Shown here one piece after another: positions 11,899 through 24,341 of a stretch of DNA of 64,000 nucleotides (its first letter is position 1; every line of letters begins with the position of its first letter). The translations under genes were made by a program, and so were the position numbers. A model generated the notes under the pieces. The model saw nothing but the letters and a program-made list of their open reading frames with translations, did not search any database and was not told where the DNA came from. Source of the stretch: Carallia brachiata (taxonomy: Eukaryota > Streptophyta > Magnoliopsida > Malpighiales > Rhizophoraceae); assembly GCA_021464245.1 (NCBI GenBank), contig JADCRB010000166.1, positions 479,974 through 543,973 on the forward strand. Direction: 5' to 3'.

Positions 11899-12714
11899 GA
11901 ACAAGTTGATGGCATACATGCAAATTATTCTGGTTCAGTTGTGTCCCTAACTGACATCTGCTTGAAGCCTTTGGGCCAGGATTGTTCCACTTAAAGTGTT
12001 CTTCAGGTTTCTAAACTATCCTGTACTTGCCTTATTAGTAAACTCTCCTGGTATCTAGTTTTCACCTGTCATTCTTTGGAACTACTTTGCAGTATTTTAA
12101 AATGGACCCAGATACTTATGATGACTATGGAGGAATCCAACATGCTGCGTATTGTTTTCAGGTAACTTTTGTTAACCAAGAATGCTGATATCAATTAGTG
12201 GAGGGCAAATATGAGAAATTACATAGATCTTTGGATTGATGATTCATCTACAAAATCAAAGTTGTTATTTTTTTTTGTCGGAAGTTCATGCACCCGTCCT
12301 TGGAGTTTGGGGATTTAAAATAGCTGTCATTGTTGTCTTTGTTGCGTTTGCTTTGGCAAGCATTGTGAGCTGTTCATACTACGTCAATTTCTTTATGAAC
12401 ATGTTTGTTGTTCTTCTTTGTTATACTCTTCTGTATTTTTTTTTTTTTTTGGATTCTCCATAGCCAATGTGTACAAGGCTTGAATCTGGTTTGGAGCAAC
12501 AGATTGTTGTTCCTCGCGACTCTTACCTTCAGGTTTAGTTGTTTAGTCCAGTTGTTATTCTTTTGGAAAACTTGTTTCCATTCACGTTTTTTCCTTCTAG
12601 AGTGGTTGTCTTACCATCAGAATTGTATTTTTTCCAGGGATATTTTAACAATGTTTCTGAGTATTTAAGAGTTGGGCCACCTATATATTTTGTTGTTAAG
12701 GACTACAACTACAG
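11899..12714 (+). pseudogene. NPC1: NPC1-like sterol transporter, internal exon fragments
   Basis: Five exon-like pieces in order: 11899-12006 (VDGIHANYSGS, SLTDICLKPLGQDC), 12093-12161 (YFKMDPDTYDDYGG), 12281-12364 (EVHAPVLGVWGFK then a membrane segment), 12464-12532 (LEQQIVVPRDSYLQ) and 12638-12714 (YFNNVSEYLRVGPPIYFVV). All match my recollection of plant NPC1-type (Niemann-Pick C1) proteins, which move sterols across endomembranes. Most piece borders keep GT-AG signals. It cannot make a protein: codon 11992-11994 is TAA where the family has CAA, and the exons between the second and third pieces (several hundred residues including the sterol-sensing domain) are gone, as are both ends of the gene. 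Confidence 0.85.
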
Positions 12715-12850
12715 GTATGAATTGTCATTATATTTTTAATGGCAGTCAGTTGTGTGTAAAATCTCTAATTTTATCTGCTTGATATTTTCTTTCAACTAAA
12801 ACCTCTATTTTTTCTTTTCTTTTTTTTTTTAAATATGTTGATCGGACAAG

Positions 12851-13690
12851 GAAGTATACAGCTTGTTCCACAAGTACAAGATCAAGGGCATTCCAGAGGT
12901 TCATATTATACCTATGAATTGTGCCTGCCAGATTGGTGATTGGGATTTTGCACGTAGTGTGTATCATGACATGGTACTAAAAGGGGTGGTTCTCAGTCCC
13001 CTGATCGCCTGCTAGGACTTGTGGCAACCACATGCTGCCCCAGTGGTGCGCAGGTTTGGGGGGACAGCTCGAACACAGCAGCCCGCTCCCCTGGTCTCTC
13101 TGGATATTACAGTTTTTTGTGTTTTTTTTTTTTACATCATGCATAGATTCTTCATAGAAACGGCCCCTTTCTAAAAGCAATGGTCAGGTGTACATCCAAT
13201 CCTTTTCTAAACTCATAGTGTGCGAGTTTTGTGCACTGCAACGTCTTTTTTATTTTTTCACTCATGCATAGATTCTGCATTGATATTGGCATATCACACA
13301 TAATTTCTGCGTCTTCTACTGCTACTTGAATGCAGATTAATTAGCAGTCCAAGCTGCTTACCCTTTTTGGGAGGAAGAAGTAATGGTTGGCAGTTAATCT
13401 TTTATCAATTGTGTTCTCTAGTTTGCTAGAGTGAGAGGGTAACTAGTGTTACTCTCAATGTGCTATATACACCATCATTTGATTGTCATTCTTAGGTCAA
13501 TTTACATTGACAATGCAAAGCATTCTTACTCTACTTTACCCTTTCACCCAGGTATTATCAGTGACTTGATAGATGCAGCAGGGCATGGCGGAAAAATTCA
13601 TGCTGCATTCGAAATTATTCGGGCAGTCAGGATTCAGGGAAACCAGATCGGGATCATCACTCATAGCTCATTGATGGGAGCTTGTCGCAA
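12851..13690 (+). pseudogene. MRL1: MRL1-like PPR protein, exon fragments
   Basis: Two pieces. 12851-12991 reads EVYSLFHKYKIKGIPEVH and GDWDFARSVYHDM. 13552 to about 13690 reads GIISDLIDAAGHGGKIHAAF then IGIITHSSLMGACRN. Together they match consecutive pentatricopeptide repeats of MRL1, the chloroplast PPR protein that stabilises rbcL mRNA. The roughly 560 bases between them replace about eight residues of the family and have no consistent splice solution, suggesting an insertion. Upstream and downstream repeats are absent. The first piece begins only 136 bases after the last NPC1 piece, on the same strand, so fragments of two unrelated genes are abutted. Assignment is from memory of the family. 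Confidence 0.7.
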
Positions 13691-14442
13691 TGTACTCCTT
13701 ATTTAGCTCATCCTGATAAATAGTTCAACACCTATCGGCCTAATCGAAGCTTTGCATCATGAAATGCTGCTTTCATTTTCCTTCGTCAGCACAATGCTCG
13801 GGCGTGGGAGATCACAACAGGTTTTGACAACAGAAACAAAAGTGTTCATACCTGGTAATAACAATAATATCATTAAAACAATATTTAAGTTAACTATGAT
13901 AATAATAATACAACATTATGTTAGCATTCCCCTCCCCAAATTAATCACTTTCAGTTGGGATAATAATATTAATACAATATTTGAGTCAACTGATTACAAG
14001 TATAGTATATATTGTGTTAAAGTCTGACAAATATTTTTTTTGGTTTTTTTTATCTAAATATGTTTTTTTTTTTGGTCTTTGGCAGTATAACTGAACCACA
14101 TGATTACTTGGTGGTTTGATGTCATTCTCCAGCGCCGGGGTGCCTCTCATTTCTCAGTTTAATTTTCTCCATCTTACAGTTGCTTCAACTGCTGGCCGAG
14201 TAAGTAGACCATAATATTTTAATCATAATCATCCTTTCTTTTTTTTTTTGAGTACATATCATAATCATACTTAAGTTTAAACATGAGTTTGATTTTCGAC
14301 TTTATATTTGCTATTTTGAGGATGGAAATTTTTAATTGATCCAATCAAACTGGGAAGAGAGGGATTAAGAATAGTAGATGGATTTTTATCGTTAATTTGT
14401 TCCCTTTATTTTCAAGCAGTACCCTACCCGAAAGTAAAATGC
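13691..14442. other. Spacer between MRL1 fragment and MRS2 duplication
   Basis: Mostly AT-rich. Short GC-richer bits at about 13790-13850 and 14095-14210 could be further captured exon scraps, but I cannot assign them to a family. Confidence 0.5.
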
Positions 14443-17400
14443 ATTATATTAAATTTCACTATTAAAAATGCTAATAATAATGATAATAACGTAGATAACA
14501 GACAATTTATGAAAATATAATAATTGATGAGAGCTTGGTTAATAATAATTATGGCCCTATGATGATGACAATTGATGAGAATGTGGAAAATTATTAATTA
14601 AACAACAAAAATATAATAATATTATCAATGGAATTCAAACAGCCAGACCCAGACTGACAGATACAAACTGCTTAGAAGAACAGTAACTCTGAAACTACCA
14701 GTAACTAACTAATGTTTCCCGTTACTGTCTGTATTCGAACAAAGAACAACCAACAACTGCCATCCACGACTCCACACTCCTCCTCCGTGGCCAGCTAGCG
14801 GCACCGCCACCATGAGATCATCCTACTCGCCGCCGCCGCCTCCGTTCTCCAAGGCCACCAACACGCAACCCCAAGACGACCCGGACAACGAGGCCAGGCC
14901 GCTCGCCACCGCAGCGGCCCGCAAGAAAAGTCGGGGTCAGGGCGTGGCTTCTGATGAACTCCACTGGCCAGTCTCAGGTGGTGGAGGCCGGAAAGCATGC
15001 AATCATGCGTCGCACCGGCTTGCCCGCCCGCGACCTCCGGATACTTGACCCACTCCTCGCGTACCCGTCCACGTTGCTGGGCCGTGATGAAAGAGCCATT
15101 GTCATTAACTTGGAGCACATCAAGGCCATCGTCACGTCCCAGGAGGTCCTCTTGCTCAACTCCAAGGACCCTTCTGTTGCGCCGTTTGTGGAGGAGCTAG
15201 AGCGGAGGCTCTTGGGTCGTCTTCAGGCTATCAAAGCCCAGTTTGCGTTGAAGTTCTCCCTTTCGTTTATCATCTTCTTTATTAAAGATTCTTCTTTTCT
15301 TCTTTTTTTTTACTTTAGTGGATTGTCTAAATTTGGATCTTTATGGGCATGTCTGATAAATTTTTGTCAATAATGGATTTGATTTGAGTCTTTTTAATTT
15401 AATGATCGAAAAGTATATGATTACACAGTATATGAGAACAGATCAAATGTAATAATAAATATATTTACAAAAATAATAAAAAGTGATGAAAATAAATATT
15501 ATTATTTTTTAATTTATATTTTTTAATTGTAATTATATAAAATAAACTCTTTGTTATAATTTACACACTATTTAGCTAATTTTTTAGACTCATCATGTAA
15601 CGAAGCTCTTAATTGATTTGGTCGTTATGGGTGTCGGGTTCTCTATGTGACATTAATGAGTTCGTGTTTTCTTTCTTTGAAGACGGACTCATTGGAGTGC
15701 CTCATAGAGGAGATATTTTTGATAAAGTGTAAAAATGTTTTAAAGTATTTCTAAGTGAATCTATTTTCTACAACGAAGGCAAGATTTGTGAACACTTTTC
15801 AGCAAAATAGTGAGGGTAGCTAATGAAATAGGTTTTGCCAATCAGCTTCATGTTGCGCCCATTTCTCTGTAGTGCTTTATTTGTTACTCCTTTTTTTTTT
15901 TTTTGGTTGTAAAATGCAGGAGGGTAATAGTACTGGTTCCGAAAAGTGTTTGTGTGAACCTGCGGAGACAAGATCACAAGTTGCAGGTCCTATAAATTCT
16001 CCAAGGGATCATGATGAAAGAGGTAAACCATCTGGGAAACCAGGACTTGGAAATCAAGATGGAATTAAGGTTCTACCATTTGAGTTCGTTGCATTGGAGG
16101 CATGCCTTGAGGCTGCCTGCAGTTGCTTAGAAAATGAGGTGAGTACTCACACTGTCTATTTTGATAGATCTTCTGAGAAGTTGGAGTGAAAATTCTTAAT
16201 TTCTCAGTCGACAGCTTCTGGGATATGGTTTAGCTCATTTTGCTTTTTTTTTTCACTATATTTTTTTTTTAATTATTGTTTTATTATCTAACCAGGCAAA
16301 AACGCTGGAGCAAGAGGCTCTCCCGGCATTGGATAAGCTGACTTCAAAGATCAGTAGCCTTAACTTAGACCGTGTCCGGCAGATTAAAAGTCGTTTAGTT
16401 GCAATAAATGGCAGGGTTCAAAAGGTCGGTGGTTTTCATATTTGAAGAAATTTGATATTATGACTTCCTTTGTGATGATATGGAGCAATTGGCTGACTCA
16501 AGCAAAAACCTTGTTCTTTTTATTGAATTTATACCAACTACTGTTAAAAGCTTTTTGTTCTGACAACTTTTGTATTATTATGATAAGTCATACATGCATG
16601 TTTACCTACAGGTTAGGGATGAATTGGAGCACTTGCTGGATGACGATGAAGACATGGCTGAGATGTATCTAACTGAAAAGTTGGTTCAGCAACACCTTGA
16701 AAATTCTTCTGATTTATCTTTAAATGAGAGAGATGACATAAATGATGATGATCTTCAACCAGAGTTAAGTGACAGGTATCAAACAAGGTCATGTTCATGT
16801 GATAAGATGATCTCCTCAAATTGTCTGCTACACAACTTTGCAACTAAGATCCTCACTTTACTGCATCAGTATACCTACTGAGGTCTCACTCAGAGCTCAT
16901 GGGGCTAATAGCAATGACATTGATACCGGCAATGCTGACGCTCTGCATGATCATCCATTTAATGTGCCGAGGGCACTTAACGGGGACAATCATGTGGCTC
17001 ATACCAGTACCACTCGAAGCCTTATTAACAAGCAATTTGGTGTAGGAGAGCTAGAAATGCTTTTGGAGGCATATTTTGTTCAAATTGATGGCACGCTGAA
17101 CAAACTATCCACGGTAAGCAGCTTACGTGATTCTTTTAGCATAGGTAGCATTGCCTTATCAATGTGGCGTTTGATCAAATAAGCTTTCATAGTTAAGGCA
17201 CTGATGGTTTTACTAGTATCGTGAGTCGACTTATACCTGATGGCATTGTCAGTATTTTTCCCAATGTGATTTACGCTTTTATGAGCAAATATGATGCTCC
17301 ATGTGGACCAGTAGAAGCTGCCCTAAGCACTGCTCTTCCTATTGAAAGCTTTTCGTCCATGCCCTTGTTTTGCAACTGCTCCGTTTAATCCTTTTCAACT

Positions 17401-18308
17401 TTACAGCAACCTTATCTTTAGCAGCCAAATTCTAGGTTGGAAATTCCAAACATGAGCTTTTTGTCATGTCATTTTGCATTTATGGCCTGTCCGTGCCATT
17501 AGTTTTGCGTTGATGCAGCAACAGAATGCGAATGCGTATGATTAAGTGGGGTTTTTATGTCCTTCAATTCCCTTCTTGTTGCCAGGATTTTACAAGAATT
17601 TATATTAATTATGTTTTAAATCAATCTTCTTTGTGGGTGCTATATAACTTTGGTCATCGTTATCGTTTCATCCTTTCTGCCGCGTTTCCCTTCGAAGCTG
17701 AGAGAGTACGTAGATGACACAGAGGATTACCTCAACATAATGCTGGATGATAAACAGAATCAGCATTTGGAATTGGGGATATTGATAATGACCGGAACTC
17801 TAATCCTGAGCTGCTTCATTGTTACCGTTGGTATTTTTGGCATGAATATCCATATCGAGCTGTTCAACGAAGGAGGGTCAGTGGGGATGCACAAGTTCTT
17901 ATGGGCTGCATTTGGAGGCACTGCTGCGTGTATATTTGCTTATGTATCAACCATAGCTTGGTACAAGCACCGAGGATTGATCGAGTAAATTGTGGGGTGG
18001 CGCTGCTGTGTACTATGAGGGGAATAAATTTGAAGTTGCTACCATGAGCGCTTTGTCCGTTTTTCACTTTTTTTCCCTGTTTTGTTGTTGTTGTGAGATA
18101 TTTTTGAACTTTAAGAGACAAACACCAGCAAACACAAGTTCTTATACGCGATATTGATATATGTTGCCTGATTCGAATACAAATGTACTGTACTGTTGCC
18201 AGCTTTTTGTGTTTCTGCCCCTCCTTGGAAGATCAAGTACCAGACAAGTGAAAACAGGCTGCAGAACCTTCTCTTATCACAAATGCATGAACATTTTGAT
18301 GAGAGATT
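14443..18308 (+). repeat. Tandem duplication unit 1 (MRS2 locus with upstream region)
   Basis: Similarity to 18519-22675 runs from about 370 bases upstream of the ATG, through all six exons and introns, to about 320 bases beyond the stop. Start codons are 4,109 bases apart. Borders are approximate because they fade into AT-rich sequence. Confidence 0.8.
14812..17988 (+). pseudogene. MRS2-3: MRS2-3/MGT4-like magnesium transporter, copy 1, frame-damaged
   Basis: Six exons: 14812-15240, 15920-16138, 16296-16424, 16612-16775, 16870-17113 and 17698-17988. Encodes the CorA/MRS2/ALR class of Mg2+ channel: GKHAIMRRTGLPARDLRILD, LEHIKAIVTSQEVLLLNS, FEFVALEACLEAACSCLE, VRDELEHLLDDDEDMAEMYL, ELEMLLEAYFVQIDGTLNKL, REYVDDTEDYLNIMLDD, then two C-terminal membrane helices with the essential GMN motif intact (FGMNIHIEL). 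Two lesions: relative to copy 2 a stretch near 14928-14940 is 2 bases shorter, shifting the ATG frame to a stop near 15048; and one G is missing at the exon 1/intron 1 junction, so using the GT at 15241 removes a coding base and shifts the frame again. An in-frame ATG at 14954 bypasses the first lesion only. Exons 2-6 are undamaged. Confidence 0.85.
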
Positions 18309-18518
18309 TGTTAGAATGCATGACTAAAATTATATCGATCTTAGTATTTATTTCGAGACTCTATTTAAGCTTATATTAAAAAAATCTTATTAGGATTTAA
18401 ATTATTTACTCAATTTATAATTATAAGATCATAAAATCTAAATATTCAAACGGAAATTTTAACAATTTTGAATATATCTGCTTTTTATAGCGTGTAAATA
18501 ATAATGCCTAATAATTAT

Positions 18519-21500
18519 ATTAAATTTCATATACTGTTGAAATTACTAATAATAATAATAATAATAACCTGGATAACAGATAACTTATGGAGAGACCTTA
18601 TTTAAAAATAAAACAAGTTAGGGGCTATTAGTGAAAACTTAAGAGGCTACTATGGCCGTATTATGATGATGACAACCGTTGAGCATGTGAAAAATTATTA
18701 ATTAAACTACAAAAATATAATATTATCATCCATGGAAGTCAAACAGCCAAAGTCAGACCCAGACAAAAACTGCCTGGAAGAACACTGACTCTGAAACTAC
18801 CAGTAACTAACTAATCACAGAGTCGTTTCACGGTCTTGTCTGTATTCGAACAAAGAACAACTGCATTGCCATCCACGAATCCACACTCCTCCTCCGTCCC
18901 CAGCTAGCGGCGACGCCACCATGAGATCATCCTACCCACCGCCGCCGCCTCGGTTCTCCAAGGCCACCAACGAGCGACCCCAAGAAGACGACCGGGACAA
19001 CGTGGCCAGGCCACCCACCACCGCAGCGGCCCGCAAGAAAGGAATTGGGGTCCGGGCGTGGCTTCTGATGGACTCCACTGGCCAGTCTCAGGTGGTGGAG
19101 GCCGGAAAGCATGCAATCATGTGTCGCACCGGCTTGCCCGCCCGCGACCTTCGGATCCTTGACCCGCTTCTGTCGTACCCGTCCACGGTGCTGGGCCGTG
19201 AAAGAGCCATTGTCATTAACTTGGAGCACATCAAGGCCATCGTCACGTCCCAGGAGGTTCTCTTGCTCAACTCCAAGGACCCTTCTGTTGCGCCGTTTGT
19301 GGAGGAGCTAGAGCGGAGGCTCATGGGTCGTCGTCAGGCTATCAAAGCCCAGGTTTGCGTTGAAGTTCTCTCTTTCTCATATCAGTTTCTTTATTAAAGA
19401 TTCTTTCTTTTCTTCTTCCTTTTTTTTTTTTGTTTTTCTCCTTTTGCAGATTTGCCTAACTTTGGATCTTTTTATGGTCATATCTGATAAATTTCTTAGT
19501 GTATAATTCAAAAATGTCTGATTCTTGATGTGGGTCTTTTATGTTCAATTGATTTGGCCCTTATGGGTGTCGGTTATGTTTAACTTCGTTGATGTTTGAC
19601 TTCGCTTGATTTATTGATGATCTAATTGGGTGTGCATAGGTTTATTCATGAACTCAGTGTATGTGATTTTGGTGGCCTTTTTAGGCTGTGATTTCAGTTT
19701 TTTCATCGGGCTGCTGGGTGCCCCATCATGGACTCGGAATTCTTGTATGCTTTGAAAGAACACCAGAAATTCTAGTTCCTTGTCACATTGGTTGCTCTGT
19801 TATTTAATTGTGAAAAACTGAAGATTGAAACTTTAACTTTGATGGAGATGTTGCCATTAGTCTGAACCATCCAGTTGAAAAGATGATAGGAGTTGAAAAT
19901 TTTAAGGTTGCTTTTATGTGAAACAAATGGTGTGTGAGATAAGAAGGACTCATTGGAGTGCCTCATAGAGGAGATATTTTTGTTATAACATATATAAATG
20001 TTTTGAAGTATTTGCAATGAATCTATCTTCTATAGCAAATGTAGATTGTGAATGTTTTTCCCACAGAAAGTGAGGATAGCTAATGACATAGGCTTTTGCT
20101 GATCAGCTTCATGAGACACCCTTTTTCTATAATGCTTTATTTGTTTCTCATCTTTTTCTTGTAAAATACAGGAAGGCAACGGTACTGGTTCCAAAACGTG
20201 TTTGTGTGATCCTGCAGAGATACAATCACAAGTTGCAGGTCCTATAAATTTTCCAAGGGATCACGATGAAGTAGGTAATCCATCTGGGAAACCAGGACTT
20301 GACAATCAAGATGGAAATAAGGTTCTACCATTTGAGTTTGTTGCATTGGAGGCATGCCTTGAGGCTGCATGCAGTTGCTTAGAAAATGAGGTGAGTACTC
20401 ACATTGTCTAATTTGATAGATCTTCTGACAAGTTGGAGTGAAGATTCTTAGTTTCTCCATCGACAGCTTCTGGGATATGGTTTTTTTTTTTTTTTTAACT
20501 ATTGTTTCATTATCTAACCAGGCAAATATACTGGAGCAAGAGGCTCAGACGGCATTGGATAAGCTGACTTCAAAGATCAGTACTCTCAATTTAGAACGTG
20601 TCCGGGAGATTAAAAGTCGTTTGGTTGCAATAACTGGCAGAGCTCAAAAGGTCGGTGGTTTTTAAATTTGAACTAGTTTGATATGATGACTTCTTTGTGA
20701 TGATATGGAGCAATGGCCGGACTCAAGTAAAATCCCTGTTCTTTTTATTGAATTTATACCAACTACTGTTAAAACTTTCTGTTCTGCCGAATTTTGCATT
20801 ATTGTAATGAATCAAACATGCATGTTTACCTCCAGGTTAGGGATGACTTGGAGCACTTACTAGATGACGATGAAGACATGGCTGAGATGTATCTAACTGA
20901 AAAGTTGGTTCAGCAACACCTTGAAAATTCTTCTGATTTCCCTTTAAATGAGAGAGATGACATATATGATGATGATTTTCAACCAGAGTTGGATGACAGG
21001 TACCTAACAAGGTCATTTTCATGTTATAAGATGATCTCCTCAAATTGTCTGCTATACAACTTTGCAACTAAGATCCTCACTTTACTGAATCAGTATACCT
21101 GCTGAGGTCTCACTCAGAGCTTATGGGGCTGATAGCTATGAGATTGATAATGGCAATGCTGACACTCTGCATGATCATCCATCTAATATGCCGAGGGCAC
21201 TTATCGGGGACAATCATGCGGCTCATACCAGTACCACTCGAAGTGTTATTAACAAGCAATTTGGTGTAGGAGAGCTAGAAATGCTTTTGGAGGCATACTT
21301 TGTACAAATTGATGGCACGTTGAACAAACTATCCACGGTAAGCAACTAATGTGATTCTTTTAATGAAGGTGGCATATGTCTTACCAATGTGAAGTTTGAT
21401 CGAATGTGCTTTCTTAGTTAAGTCACTGATGGTCATATGGGTATCATTAGTAGACTTATACTTGATGGCCTTGTTAGTATCTTTCCCAATGTGATTTATT

Positions 21501-22675
21501 CTTTTATGAGCAAATAAGATGCTCCATGTGGACCAGCTGAAGCTTCCCTAAGCACTGCTCTTCCTATTGAAAGCTTTTTGTCCATGCCCTTGTTTTGCAA
21601 CTGTTCGGTTTAATCCTTTTCAACTTTACAGCTACCTGATCATTAGCAGCCAAATTCTAGGTTGAAAATTCTAAGCATGAGCATTTTATCACGTCATTTT
21701 GCATTTATGAGCCTGTCCGTGGCATTAATTTTGCATTGATGCCCCAACTGAATGCGAATGCAAAGGATTAAGGAGGGGTTTTGATGTCCTTCAATCACTT
21801 CGGTTACCAGTATTTTACTAGAATTTGTATTGAATATGGTTTGGGAATTCTACGTTGCCACTTATAAATCAATCTTCTTTGTGTGTGCTATATAACTTGG
21901 TCATCGTTATCATTTCATCCTTTCTGACGCATTCCCTTCGAAGCTGAAAGAGTACGTGGATGACACAGAGGATTACATCAACATAATGCTGGATGATAAA
22001 CAGAATCAGCTCCTGAAAATGGCAGTCGTGTTAACAACAGGAACTCTAATCGTGAGCTGCTTCGTTGTTACTACTGCTGTTTTGGCATGAATATCCATAT
22101 CGAGTTGTTCAACGAAGGAGGGTCAGTGGGGATGCACAAGTGGTTATGGACTACATTTGGAGGCACTGCTGCATATATTTGCCTATGTATCAGCCTATAT
22201 CTTGGTTCAAGTACAAAACGATTGATCGAGTAAATTTGGGGGCGCTGCTGTGTACCATATGAGGAGAATAATTTGAAGCACCATGGGCTCTCCGTCTCTT
22301 GTCATTTCTTCCTTGCTTCTTGTGAGATATTTTGCACTATGAGGAGAATAAGTTCGAGGTTTGCCACCATGGACGCTGTCTTCAGTCCTTTTTTTTTTTT
22401 TCTGATTGTTATTATTATTGCTTGCAGTTGTGAGATATTTTTTGGACTTAAGAGACCGGCGCCAGCATACACAACTTCTTATACATGATATTGGTATATG
22501 TTGTATCATTCAAATACAAAAATGTTTGTGTGGAACTAAAAAATTATATGTATTGTGCTGGTGCCACCTTTTCTCTTTCTGCCCCTCCTTCTAAGATCAT
22601 GAAGGAGACAGATGAAAACAAAGGTTGCACAACCTCCTCATTTCACAAATGTACAAACATTTTTTTATGAGAAAT
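18519..22675 (+). repeat. Tandem duplication unit 2 (MRS2 locus with upstream region)
   Basis: Second copy of the unit at 14443-18308, same orientation, separated by about 0.2 kb. The shared leader includes the closely matching stretch ending in the ATG (AACAAAGAACAAC, then CCATCCACGA and TCCTCCTCCGT). Confidence 0.8.
18921..22233 (+). pseudogene. MRS2-3: MRS2-3/MGT4-like magnesium transporter, copy 2, frameshifted at the GMN motif
   Basis: Exons 18921-19352, 20172-20390, 20522-20650, 20836-20999, 21094-21337 and 21944-22233. Exon 1 is intact (RAWLLMDSTGQSQVVEAGKH onward) with a proper donor CAG/GTTTGC, so the N-terminal cytosolic/matrix domain of the MRS2 channel reads through. In the last exon the run before the signature is TTTT instead of TTTTT in copy 1; the one-base loss gives TGA at 22088-22090, exactly where Gly-Met-Asn should be. 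A further 2-base loss near 22172 disturbs the second membrane helix. The predicted product is about 444 residues and lacks GMN and the second helix, so it should not conduct Mg2+. If real, it is a pseudogene or truncated form; if a homopolymer error, the gene may be nearly intact. Confidence 0.85.
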
Positions 22676-24341
22676 TATCTGAAGAGTATACTGATAGAGA
22701 AAATCTTGTAAATAAACAAGACCGATCGTAGTAATAAAAATTTATAAATTCTCTAGGTATTGAACTCAAAGCAATAAAGGATTAATTATAATTTGTGTCA
22801 TTTGAAAAGGAAGTTGATGTTGTGGAAATAAAAAAAAATAAAATAAATACTATTAAATTAAACAAATTAAATTAATTAAACGAAATTAATAACATTTTGA
22901 AGACAACTCGAAAATAAGAATATTAGGGTTATGAGTTTTAATTTATAAGGGATTGAACTATATGAAATTTTTTTGTGGATAAGAAATTTAAATGTCAATT
23001 CTTCTTACTTAATTTGTGTTCTTTATCAAACAACCTTAACTATGTTCAATTTAATTGTGATGTTTTCTTGAACTCACGTAAAGTAAATCAAACTCATTAA
23101 GAATAAAGGATTTTTAATGATAGATATAATTTATCTCATATTTAATTTAAAATTTATATGTTTATTTATTTTTATGTACGACTTATGTTTCATCTGTCGA
23201 TTTCAATATAAATCTTATAACTACTTTCGTAATGATCAGGCACAAAAGTATGATTAGAAATAAAATAGATAAATTCAATTCAATTTTCAATATGAATTTG
23301 CAATATAACCGAAAGAATTATAAAATATCCAAATAAATCATATTATCCAACTTTAAATTAAGTTACATTCATTTAGCCATAATTTAGAGTTCTAACTACT
23401 CATGATAAAAATAAAAATAAAAACTAATAATCAATATCAAAAAGTTCAAAGGAGAAATAAAGTAAAAAAGAGAATTGTAGAACTCGTGTCCAACGTCTTC
23501 AAATTCATCCATTGTGTTCTTTTCCTCTTCGCTTTCTACGTTTTTCTTTTATCTTGTGTTTTTTCAGCATAGCCTCCAAAGGTCCCCCCAATATTTTGTA
23601 ACTTTAGTATATATAGTCTCCCAAATAATAAAAGTGTAAGCGCTGAAGTATCCAAATTCAAGTCGGGAAAGAATTTGTAAAATTTCTAAACAGTTTTGAC
23701 CATGTATCTTCGGATTCAAAGTTCGACCCCTTCTAAACAGAATCTGAAGTCGGTCAAAACAGTAAAGTTATAACTCTATCTTTTAGTTTCGATTTGATTT
23801 AAGAATCATTCAATTCTAACATGTGTGGAAGAAGTTATAGCCGAAATACAAAACAATACGTAAAGTTATTAAATTCTACCCGGTTCTTAACTCATTTCCA
23901 CTCTTTCAACACTCCATAGGTCTTTTCAATATGCTTCAAATATTTCAGTTACGTCCATTTGTCTTATAAAACATAAATTAAGCAATCAAAGTAAAATTCA
24001 TCAAAATTCATAATATTTACATAATTAAATCACAAAATATATATATAAATATATATATAATTTATGTAAATATTAAATCTATTACATACTCTCAAGAGCT
24101 AGCAAGAGTCACCAAATCTCTCCTACAATTTTACAATAGCAAAGTTTGTTGACTCCCATCCCAAAATTCGAATTTATGACTCATAATACGGACAAATTGC
24201 CTCTAGAATGTAATTGGAGAAAGAGTATTTTGGACGGAAATACTGAGAGGATAAACCAATAGATCTTCATTATCCATGGCACAAAGACCAGTGGCTGTGA
24301 TTTTGAGAGAGAGAGAGAGAGAGAGAGAGAGGCGTGAGGAG
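22676..24341. other. AT-rich spacer, no gene
   Basis: Low-complexity AT-rich sequence with no splice-consistent coding frame on either strand. The last 100 bases are the leader of the small gene that follows. Confidence 0.6.
24305..24331 (+). repeat. (GA)n microsatellite in the leader of the small plastid-type gene
   Basis: Perfect GA tract ending 11 bases before the chosen start codon. An in-frame ATG at 24276 would place this tract in the coding region as an Arg-Glu dipeptide run. Confidence 0.9.

Noticed and set aside
14795..15165. Minus-strand open frames at MRS2 exon 1 (and the same at 18904-19324)
   Set aside because: Shadow frames of the GC-rich MRS2 first exon; both copies show the conserved MRS2 sequence on +.
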